Positions 55,683-62,767 of a stretch of DNA of 64,000 nucleotides are shown here, in pieces. This stretch comes from Streptomyces lincolnensis. GTDB taxonomy: Bacteria; Actinomycetota; Actinomycetes; Streptomycetales; Streptomycetaceae. Position numbers and translations under genes: made by a program. Below the pieces are notes generated by a model that saw nothing but the letters and a program-made list of their open reading frames with translations, was not told the DNA's origin and ran no database searches. The DNA lies in contig NZ_CP016438.1 of the NCBI RefSeq assembly GCF_001685355.1, positions 7,254,001 through 7,318,000 on the forward strand, written 5' to 3'. The stretch's first letter is position 1, and every line of letters begins with the position of its first letter.

Positions 55683-56429
55683 TCAGTCCATCCGGCGCGC
55701 GACGCCCAGCAGTCCGGTCTCGGAGTCCGTGGCCTGTGTCATCACGTACTGCCGGTCCCGGTCCGTGCACCACAGCGTGACGCCGTCCTGCAATCCGGGC
55801 AGGGACTGCATCTCGGGGCGCGGCAGACCGATCACGCGGGCGATCTCGGTGGCCTCGTCCGGTGACACCCGCTGGATGCCCACGAGCCGCGCCTGGCGCA
55901 TCAGCCGGGGCGCGACCGGGCTCAGATACGGCAGCAGCGTGAGCACGGACTGCCAGGGCGCCGACACCACACGTCCGCGCGGCGGCCGCATACCGCAGTC
56001 CCGCACCACCAGCACCGGTGTACCGGCCGACGCGCCCTGCGGGGGCACCCGGCCCACGTCGTACACCGCCAGGCCGTTCTGCCCGCCGCCCATGGCGTGC
56101 ACCATCGGCATCCAGGCCTGCGCCCGGCCGGTCTCCACCGCCACGCGCGCGCCCGTCGCCGCCGCGCGCAGCGCCAGCACCTGGGCCGTCCACAGGCCAC
56201 CGATGAGGACGATGTCGTACGGCGTCGGGCGGTTGACGCCCAGAACGGCCGGCTGGCCCTCGGTGTTGACGCCCGCCACCACGCCGTCGTCGCCTATGGG
56301 CAGGGAGAGCGCGCCCACCTGCTCGACGGGCAGGGTGTGCCGCTGGTGCCGGGGGCCCATCAGTCCGAAGCCGGTGCGCAGCCGCTCCCCGAAGCCCGGG
56401 GCGGCGGGCGAGGTCGAGGTCATGGACAT
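55683..56429 (-). CDS. conserved hypothetical protein of the T7SS locus
   Basis: 248 residues, soluble, no signal peptide or membrane segment seen. GAGLxx-like alternation of short strands (GALSLPIGDDGVVAGVNTEGQPAVLGVNRPTPYDIVLIGGLWTAQVLALRAAATGARVAVET) suggests an alpha/beta fold with an N-terminal beta-sandwich-like part; VVSAPWQSVLTLLPYLSPVAPRLM is a conserved-looking helix. I do not recognise the family. Its ATG overlaps the eccE stop by 1 bp (TGATG), so it is coupled to EccE and is likely a cytoplasmic partner of the secretion machine (inference). Confidence 0.75.
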   Translation of the reverse strand: MSMTSTSPAAPGFGERLRTGFGLMGPRHQRHTLPVEQVGALSLPIGDDGVVAGVNTEGQPAVLGVNRPTPYDIVLIGGLWTAQVLALRAAATGARVAVETGRAQAWMPMVHAMGGGQNGLAVYDVGRVPPQGASAGTPVLVVRDCGMRPPRGRVVSAPWQSVLTLLPYLSPVAPRLMRQARLVGIQRVSPDEATEIARVIGLPRPEMQSLPGLQDGVTLWCTDRDRQYVMTQATDSETGLLGVARRMD

Positions 56430-57820
56430 CAGCGGGCACCTCCGAGCGGCAGGGTGGCGAGAACGCCGGGGAGTTGTTCACGGTCCAGCCGCGCGAGCCC
56501 GGCCTTCGCCCCGCGCGCGGCCCGCTCCAGATCGCGTCGCGCGTTGGTCAGTTCCTGGTTGCTGCGGCCGGTGATGCGGAGGTGGCCCGTGACGTTCACG
56601 TCCTGCCGGCCGCCGCGGGCCAGGGTCAGGCTGAACGTCGTCGCGAGGGCGGGCACGGCCGTGAGCTGTGCCACCAGCTGGGCCAGGGAGGTGCCCGAAG
56701 CGCCCAGCTGGGGCCAGCGGCGCACCCAGTACGTGGTGTGCCGGCGGTTGTCGCAGCGCCAGCTGCGGCTGGACTCCTCCGTGCGCCGCTGCGGCGACTC
56801 GTCCGGGCCGATCGGCGCGGCCTGCGCGGTCACCATCGGGTTGGCGCACGCGGAGGTGGCGATCGCGGAGGTCAGCTCCTCCTCCGTGAGGAGGTTCGCC
56901 TGGAAGCCCGCACCGGTCAGCCGGCTGGACAGGTGCTCGGCCGCCCGCACCAGGCACTTCTGCGCCCCGCGCAGACCGCCGCCGCGCGCGGCCACCGCCT
57001 CCGGGCACAGCTCCGGGTCGAGCTTCAGCGCGATCCACGTGATGCGCACCGCGGGGGAGCCCGCCTGGGCCTGCAACGGCGCGTAGTTGCTCACCACGAC
57101 CGACTGCTGGGGCAGGTGCAGCGCGGGCGCGGGCTGGGTGTGCACGACGACCTGGGCCGACTCCAGCTGGATGCCGTCGACCTCCAGGGCGTCCTGCACG
57201 AGCGCGAGGGGCAGCGGACGGCGGCTGCGCTCGGCGCGCAGCGCGCCCGCGTCCGACTCCACCTGGAGCACCGCGGTGATGAAGCCGCCGTCGCCCACCA
57301 TGCCCACCGGCCGCCGCTGGTCGCGGTCGTCGCCGCGGGTGAAGCTGTACGTCCGCAGGGTCGGGTCGCACTCCACGGCGGGCGCCAGCGCGGAGTCGGT
57401 GCCCGGCGGCACCACGGTGTTCGCGGCCTTGCGGGTGCGCGCTCGCAGCGCCAGCAGCGTGCCCAGCCACTCGGGCAGGGAGAGCCCCCGGCGTCGTACC
57501 AGAGCGAGCACCACGAGCACTGCGGCGACCACGCCCGCCGGAACGAGCGCCACCGTGCCGATGACCCAGCCGGTCACCACGACGGCGGCCGCCACCTCAA
57601 GCATGACCAGCCGCTGCACCGCGAACGAGCCGCCATGGCCCGAGCGCGACTTCAGATGCGGCGTGACCGACCCGCGGTACGGCGCGGAGGCGGCCGGAGC
57701 CGCTCCCGAACCCGCCCTCGGCGGCTGAGAGGAAGACGATCCGCGCGAACCTGATCGGCGCGCGCCCCCCGATCGCGGCCGCGATTGCGATCGCGACCGC
57801 GCCCGCGTTGCGGAAGCCAT
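56429..57820 (-). CDS. eccE: type VII secretion protein EccE
   Basis: 463 residues. A basic Ser/Arg-rich N-terminus is followed by two adjacent membrane segments (about residues 66-105: VMLEVAAAVVVTGWVIGTVALVPAGVVAAVLVVLALV) and then RRRGLSLPEWLGTLLALRAR and a large cytoplasmic domain, the EccE layout. EccE sits at the rim of the ESX membrane complex and binds EccB/C/D and mycosin. I choose ATG 57820 (GGAGTG before it); the frame is open further upstream but there it has no EccE-like sequence and lacks the ribosome binding site. Divergent to eccB. Confidence 0.85.
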   Translation of the reverse strand: MASATRARSRSQSRPRSGGARRSGSRGSSSSQPPRAGSGAAPAASAPYRGSVTPHLKSRSGHGGSFAVQRLVMLEVAAAVVVTGWVIGTVALVPAGVVAAVLVVLALVRRRGLSLPEWLGTLLALRARTRKAANTVVPPGTDSALAPAVECDPTLRTYSFTRGDDRDQRRPVGMVGDGGFITAVLQVESDAGALRAERSRRPLPLALVQDALEVDGIQLESAQVVVHTQPAPALHLPQQSVVVSNYAPLQAQAGSPAVRITWIALKLDPELCPEAVAARGGGLRGAQKCLVRAAEHLSSRLTGAGFQANLLTEEELTSAIATSACANPMVTAQAAPIGPDESPQRRTEESSRSWRCDNRRHTTYWVRRWPQLGASGTSLAQLVAQLTAVPALATTFSLTLARGGRQDVNVTGHLRITGRSNQELTNARRDLERAARGAKAGLARLDREQLPGVLATLPLGGAR

Positions 57821-57919
57821 CACTCCAAAACCCCCGAACTCTCCCGAAACTCCATGCGCTGTGGCCCCTTCAAGGCCTGAGCACCCTACCCGTGCCACCA
57901 GCACGGTCACGCAACAGGC

Positions 57920-57925
57920 ATAGTA
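57920..57925 (-). promoter_or_regulatory. possible -10 of the eccE operon
   Basis: TACTAT on the minus strand, 100 bp upstream of the eccE start. A good match to the -10 consensus, but no convincing -35. The 205-bp divergent gap 57821-58025 should hold the eccE and eccB promoters. Confidence 0.3.
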
Positions 57926-58025
57926 GGGGGCGGCTCTGACAGCCGAGGCATCAGAGGCAATTGAGGACGGGGGACGGATCTTCACAGGTCCCCCACGGCT
58001 CCGCACGGGGAGAGAGCGGACACAG

Positions 58026-59561
58026 ATGGCATCACGGCGGGATGAACTCAACGCCTACACCTTCGCGAAGCGCCGTACGCTCGCATCCTTCCTGCGTCCG
58101 TCACCGACGGGCTCCGAGGAAGGCGCACCGAAGCCGATGAAGGCGCTGCTGCCCGGCGTCGTCGTCGCCCTGGTGATCCTCCTCGTGTTCGGAGGCATCG
58201 GCATCTTCAAACCGACGGCACCCGTGGGCTGGAAGAAGCCCGAGGAGCACGTCATCGTCGCGAGCAAGTCGACCACGCGGTACGTGGTGCTGAAGACGGG
58301 GAGCCAGGTGCAGCTCCACCCGGTCCTCAACATGGCGTCCGCCAAGCTCCTGCTGGACCCCAGCAAGTCCGACGTCATCACGGTCGACGAGAAGGTCCTG
58401 GACAGCGGCAACCCGCCGCACGGCGCCACGGTCGGCATCCCGTACGCCCCCGACCGCCTGCCCTCCGCCGACGAGGCCGAGGCCGCCAAGCGCTGGGCGG
58501 TGTGCGAGCGCCCCGGTGAGGGCGGCCGCGCCATCCAGAAGGCGGCCTTCGTCTTCGCCGAGAAGGAGTTCGGCAAGACCGAGGGCAAGAACAGGCTCAA
58601 CGGCGGCGACCTGATGTACGTGGTCGCGCCGGACGAGAAGACGCAGTACGTGGTGGACGCGCGGGGCACCGCGTACGAGATCGGGGACACCTCCGACACC
58701 GAGCTGCTGAGGGCTCTCGACACCCAGGGCCGTAAGCCGCAGCGCGTCTCCCAGGAGTGGCTGGACACGCTGCACAAGGGGGACCCGATCTCGATGCCCA
58801 CGGTCGAGGGCACGCCCGGAGCGCCTGCCGACGCGGGCCTCCCGGAGCAGTTCGACAAGGTCGGCGAGGTCATCAGGGCCCCCATCGGCTCGCGGATGCA
58901 GTACTTCGTGGTGCAGCCGGGCGGCGTGGCCGAGATCTCCGAGTTCGTCGCCACCCTGCTGCTGAACAGCGCCGATCTCGTCGCCGTCGGACAGGCCGGT
59001 GAGGCGCAGCCGGTGGCCCCCGGCGCGATCGTCGACAGCAAGCCCTTCCGGACGGCGGGGAACACCTGGCCGCTGCTCAAGCCGAAGACGGTCAACGACG
59101 GCGACAGCGCCACCGCCGGCCGCAACACCGTCTGCAACGTCCTGCTCTCGGTCGGTACGACGGGCGACGCGAAGGGGCGGACGACGCTGTCCACCTGGGT
59201 GGGCACCGACTTCCCCGCCACGCTGCCCACCGGCTCCTCCAGCGGCTACGTGACGGCCGGCTCCGGCCAGCTCTACCGCCAGTTCCAGGGCACGGAGACC
59301 GCGGCCGGCGGTGTCTTCCTGGTCACCGACACCGGCCTGCGCTACGCCCTCCAGTCCAACAGCGACAGCGCCACCGACGACCAGGGCATCGGCACCTCGG
59401 CCAAGCAGAAGGAGCAGGAGCTCCAGGAGGCCAAGATCGCCCAGACCCGGCTCGGTTACGAGAAGGTGAACCCCACGCCCGTCCCCGTGGAGTGGTCGAC
59501 GTTCCTGCCGACCGGCCCGCGCCTGTCGGAGTCGGCGGCACGACAGCCGCAGGGCTCCTAG
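58026..59561 (+). CDS. eccB: type VII secretion protein EccB
   Basis: 511 residues. N-terminal cytoplasmic MASRRDELNAYTFAKRRTLASFL (the family start is very typical), one membrane helix (residues about 39-60, LLPGVVVALVILLVFGGIGIF), then a large outside domain with the EccB repeats: YVVLKTGSQVQLHPVLNMASAKLLL, AVCERPG ... VCNVLLSVG (cysteine pair) and YFVVQPGGVAEI. EccB is a core part of the ESX membrane complex. ATG 58026. The mycosin gene follows after 25 bp, so they form an operon. Confidence 0.93.
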   Translation: MASRRDELNAYTFAKRRTLASFLRPSPTGSEEGAPKPMKALLPGVVVALVILLVFGGIGIFKPTAPVGWKKPEEHVIVASKSTTRYVVLKTGSQVQLHPVLNMASAKLLLDPSKSDVITVDEKVLDSGNPPHGATVGIPYAPDRLPSADEAEAAKRWAVCERPGEGGRAIQKAAFVFAEKEFGKTEGKNRLNGGDLMYVVAPDEKTQYVVDARGTAYEIGDTSDTELLRALDTQGRKPQRVSQEWLDTLHKGDPISMPTVEGTPGAPADAGLPEQFDKVGEVIRAPIGSRMQYFVVQPGGVAEISEFVATLLLNSADLVAVGQAGEAQPVAPGAIVDSKPFRTAGNTWPLLKPKTVNDGDSATAGRNTVCNVLLSVGTTGDAKGRTTLSTWVGTDFPATLPTGSSSGYVTAGSGQLYRQFQGTETAAGGVFLVTDTGLRYALQSNSDSATDDQGIGTSAKQKEQELQEAKIAQTRLGYEKVNPTPVPVEWSTFLPTGPRLSESAARQPQGS

Positions 59562-59586
59562 TCGCGGGATGGAGGAGAACGAAGCC

Positions 59587-60879
59587 ATGCTGAACGGCGA
59601 AGCCATGCTGAACGCGAGGACGTCGGTGATCCGGGGACGGGGCAGGAGGACGGCGGCCCTGGCCGCCGCCACCGCGGTCGTGGCGAGCGCCTCGGTGGTC
59701 GGCCTCTCCGCCCCGGCGGCCCACGCGGACGACGGCCAGTGCACCTTCCCCGCGAAGAAGTACGCGGGCCGCCCCTGGGCGCTCCAGCGCGTCAACCTCG
59801 ACGCGCTGTGGTCGATCTCCACGGGCAAGGGGGTCGACGTGGCGGTCATCGACACCGGGGTCGACATCAAGAACCCCCAGCTCACGAAGGCCGTGGACGC
59901 CTCCAAGGGGATGAACAACCTCCCCGCGAAGAACTCCAAGGGCGAGAAGATCGAGCGCGGCAGCACCAAGGGCACCGACGACAGCGTCGGCCACGGCACG
60001 CGCGTGGCCGGCATCATCGCGGCCCGGCCGGTCAAGGGCACCGGCTTCGTGGGCCTGGCCCCGGACGCGAAGATCATCCCGATCAAGCAGAACAACGCGG
60101 AGGGCGACGGAACGGCGGACACGCTGGCGGCGGCGATCCGTCACGCGGTCCAGCAGGGCGCCGAGGTCATCAACATCTCCCAGGACACGGCCAACGCCCT
60201 GAAGCCCAACTCGGACCTGGAGCTGGCGGTCGACGAGGCCCTCGCCCGGAAGGTCGTGGTCGTCGCCTCGGCCGGCAACGACGGCCTGGGCGGCAAGGTC
60301 CAGATCACCTACCCGGCGTCGTACAAGGGCGTCCTGGCGGTCGCGGCCTCCGACCGCAACAACGAGCGGGCCGCCTTCTCGCAATCGGGAGATTTCGTGG
60401 GAGTCGCCGCGCCAGGTGTCGACATGATCTCCACAGTCCCGCTCGGCGGCAACTGCTCCGACAACGGCACCAGCTTCTCCGCCCCGTACGTGGCGGGCGT
60501 CGCGGCCCTTCTGAAGTCCAAGTACCCCAACTGGACCGCCCAGCAGGTCGTCGCCCAGATCGAACAGACCGCGGAACGCTCCATCCCCGGGCGCGACCGC
60601 CTCGTCGGCTGGGGCGTCGTCGACCCCGTCAAGGCGCTCACGAACGTCGACCCGGAACACCCCGTCGAGACCCCCCGCCCGGACAACGGCGTGACGCGGG
60701 CCGAGGCCCCGTCCGTCACCCCGCTCCACTTCGGCGAGTCCGCCGAGGAACGCAACACCCGCCTGGCGACCTACGTCGTCGTGGGCGGCCTGGTCGCGGT
60801 GGCCGGCCTGAGCGGCACGGCCGTGGCGGTACGGGACGCGCGACGGAGGCGGGCGCGGGTGGGCGGGCAGCAGGCGTGA
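59587..60879 (+). CDS. mycP: type VII secretion-associated serine protease, mycosin
   Basis: 430 residues, subtilisin family. Signal peptide (RTAALAAATAVVASASVVGLSAPAAHA), catalytic Asp in VAVIDTGVD, His in SVGHGTRVAGI, Ser in NGTSFSAPYVAGVAALL, then a Pro-rich linker and a C-terminal membrane helix (YVVVGGLVAVAGLSGTAVAV). All triad residues are present. Mycosins are membrane-bound outside proteases needed for ESX complex stability. The start is ambiguous: ATGs at 59569, 59587 and 59605 are in frame; 59587 follows GGAGGAG. The start region contains a duplicated GAAGCCATGCTGAAC. Confidence 0.93.
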   Translation: MLNGEAMLNARTSVIRGRGRRTAALAAATAVVASASVVGLSAPAAHADDGQCTFPAKKYAGRPWALQRVNLDALWSISTGKGVDVAVIDTGVDIKNPQLTKAVDASKGMNNLPAKNSKGEKIERGSTKGTDDSVGHGTRVAGIIAARPVKGTGFVGLAPDAKIIPIKQNNAEGDGTADTLAAAIRHAVQQGAEVINISQDTANALKPNSDLELAVDEALARKVVVVASAGNDGLGGKVQITYPASYKGVLAVAASDRNNERAAFSQSGDFVGVAAPGVDMISTVPLGGNCSDNGTSFSAPYVAGVAALLKSKYPNWTAQQVVAQIEQTAERSIPGRDRLVGWGVVDPVKALTNVDPEHPVETPRPDNGVTRAEAPSVTPLHFGESAEERNTRLATYVVVGGLVAVAGLSGTAVAVRDARRRRARVGGQQA

Positions 60880-60954
60880 CGGTGGGGGCGCGGATGGCCG
60901 GGCAGCGGGTGTGACGGTGGCGGGTGCAGGTGGCCGGGCAGCGGCCATGACGGG
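60849..60954 (+). repeat. three tandem ~35-bp repeats spanning the mycP stop codon
   Basis: Imperfect copies at 60849-60884, 60885-60919 and 60920-60954, each ending in TGACGGTG or TGACGGG. The first holds the last codons and stop of mycP; the second and third lie in the gap before the next gene. They look like a recent local duplication of the gene end. Confidence 0.65.
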
Positions 60955-61008
60955 CGCGGGCGGGCGCGGCGTACGGAGTCGACCGCGGACGCCGGTGGGC
61001 CGACGGGC

Positions 61009-61620
61009 ATGCTGACCGAGCTGAACATCCTGCTCCTGGGCCTTTCGGCCGTTCTCCTCGGCGTGGCCTGCATCAAGGCCGACCGGGTACGCGCGTGGCG
61101 AGCCGGCATCAACCCCTCGGCCACGGAACTGCCCGACTCCGCCTTCACGGTGGCCCGGACACTCCTCGTGGTCATGGCCGCCTTGGGCGTTTTCACGGCC
61201 GTCCAGGGCTTCGGCGTCTCCGACGACTCACAGTGGAGCGACGACGAGCTGACCAGCGCCGTCCAGGGCGCCACGGCCTCCCTGGACGGCAGCTTCACCT
61301 ACGGCGACCCGCTCGAGGACGCCTCCGCCGACTTCGACGGCGACGCCTACGCGACGACGCTCGAGGACGAGATCGTCGAACACGGCGGCAAAGACGCGCC
61401 CGGCTTCGGGGTGGACGCGGCACTCTCCGCCACGACGGGCTCCGACGGGGCCTCCTTCCTCGTCACCGCCGACGGAGCGAGCGAGAGCCACTGCGTCGTC
61501 GTCCGGCGCGCTCACTCGGGAAACGTGGAAACCGTGGCGCCGGGGCTGTCCGGCGACGCGGCGAGAGTGGTGCAGCCGAAGTACACCTTCGCGGTGTCGA
61601 ACCGGGCGGGAACATGCTGA
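61009..61620 (+). CDS. small membrane protein of the T7SS locus
   Basis: 203 residues. Two hydrophobic segments near the N-terminus (LNILLLGLSAVLLGVACI and TVARTLLVVMAALGVFTAV) are followed by a soluble acidic domain of about 135 residues (DDSQWSDDELTSAVQGATASL ...) ending with Cys. Likely anchored with the C-terminal domain outside, which has two cysteines (HCVVVRRA and the terminal GTC) that may pair. No family recognised. It lies 129 bp after mycP on the same strand. Confidence 0.7.
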   Translation: MLTELNILLLGLSAVLLGVACIKADRVRAWRAGINPSATELPDSAFTVARTLLVVMAALGVFTAVQGFGVSDDSQWSDDELTSAVQGATASLDGSFTYGDPLEDASADFDGDAYATTLEDEIVEHGGKDAPGFGVDAALSATTGSDGASFLVTADGASESHCVVVRRAHSGNVETVAPGLSGDAARVVQPKYTFAVSNRAGTC

Positions 61621-61695
61621 CGCCCGCCTGACGGCTGCCGGGGCACGGTGATGTGCACTCCGGGGCCGGGGCGGGCGCCTGCGCGGTGACTTCGG

Positions 61696-62040
61696 TCAGT
61701 TCGGGGCCGGGGAAGCCGTGTCGTCGGCCTTGATGTCGAAGTTGATCTTGTCTCCGTCGACGGACTTGACGGTCACCGTCACGCCCAGGGTGCTGCCGTC
61801 GCCCGCCGTCAGCTTGCACCGGGTGGTGGTGCCGACCTTCCCCTCCAGGTCCTCCGGGCAGCTGATGTCCGGCTTCGGCTGGCCGGTCGTCGCCGCGAGC
61901 TGCTCGGAGACCTCCGTCGCCAGCTTGTCCGCGGACAGCTTCTTCTCCACGTCGGCCGAGGCCGAGCAGCCGACGAGCAGCGCCCCGACGGCTACGGCCG
62001 AGAGGCTCCAAGTTGCTGCGGACAAACGGGCCGAGGCCAT
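61696..62040 (-). CDS. DUF4333-like lipoprotein
   Basis: 114 residues. Signal with lipobox (SLSAVAVGALLVGCSA), then a small domain with VEKKLSADKLATEVSEQLAATTGQPKPDISCPEDLEGKVGTTTRCKLTAGDG; the pattern of one Cys in DISCP and one in TTRCKL, with V/KxT strands after, fits DUF4333. Exported and lipid-anchored. I choose ATG 62040 (GGAG upstream); the frame is open further up but without signal-like sequence. It is on the opposite strand to its neighbours. Its role in secretion is unknown. Confidence 0.8.
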   Translation of the reverse strand: MASARLSAATWSLSAVAVGALLVGCSASADVEKKLSADKLATEVSEQLAATTGQPKPDISCPEDLEGKVGTTTRCKLTAGDGSTLGVTVTVKSVDGDKINFDIKADDTASPAPN

Positions 62041-62439
62041 GAGGGCTCCATTCCTGGTGTTCAAGACAACCTGGTGATCAAGACAAGAAGACGCCGGAAG
62101 CATACTGGGCGGAACTGCTGGGGGCATATCGCCGAAGAGCCTTCATGGGGCCTCCATTTCTCCCGCGAAAAATCTTCACCGGTAATTTCTGGTGCCTCAT
62201 GGAATGGTGCGGCGCCGCATTTTTTCGGGGCGGTATTTCCCGGCCGGGTGGTGAGTGGCGGGCCATGCCGGTCCGTGGATCCCGACCATCCGGCGCACCC
62301 TCCTGGGTAGTTGAGTTGCAGGAGTCGTGAGGGGCCGGTGAGATCGTCCGGGGAGGCGCGATCTTGCTGCTAGCGTGAGACGCCTTTCAGCCAACGCGTT
62401 GCGTGTGTGCGCTGAGCGAACGAGAAGGGGGATCTCGCC
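62041..62439. other. 399-bp intergenic region, lower GC than surroundings
   Basis: No gene seen. The part 62140-62240 is rich in A/T runs (AAAAATCTTCACCGGTAATTTC, GCATTTTTTCGGGGCGG) against the general GC-rich background. A TAGCGT box (62371-62376) lies 64 bp before the WXG100-like gene and may be its -10. The region must also hold the promoter of the minus-strand lipoprotein. Confidence 0.5.
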
Positions 62440-62742
62440 GTGGGCGATCTCGGAGTGGGCCCAGAGGTCCTCAAGAAGGGCGCTTCGGACATTCTGCAAT
62501 GTCTCACGCCGGTCGAGAAGGTCGAGTTGAAGGACGCGGCCGGCCAGGCCGGCGCACTCGGGGACCAGTCGGCCGTCGATGCGCTGACGGCGTTCTGCTC
62601 CACGTGGGAACTGGGCGCCGGCTTCCTCGCCGACTGCGCGGCGACCCTGGCGGAGGGGCTGAACTCGGCCAACAACGACTTCACCGCGACGGACCAGGCG
62701 ATCCGTGACGCGGCGAATTCGGTCAAGACGGACTTGAGTTAG
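62440..62742 (+). CDS. WXG100-like small helical protein, probable T7SS substrate or partner
   Basis: 100 residues, no signal peptide, mostly helical: GVGPEVLKKGASDILQCLTPVEKVELKDAAGQAGA, then a turn at CSTWELGAGFLADCAATLAEGLNSANNDFTATDQAIRDAANSV. Length, helix-turn-helix and the central Trp (TWELG, not strict WxG) fit the WXG100/ESAT-6 superfamily. GTG 62440 with AAGGGGG upstream. It lies 25 bp before a large protein with its own WxG motif, so the two may form a secreted pair. The two cysteines flanking the Trp turn (CSTW and LADCA) are unusual for the family. Confidence 0.7.
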   Translation: MGDLGVGPEVLKKGASDILQCLTPVEKVELKDAAGQAGALGDQSAVDALTAFCSTWELGAGFLADCAATLAEGLNSANNDFTATDQAIRDAANSVKTDLS

Positions 62743-62767
62743 TTTCAGAAACGGGGGATCCGTATCC

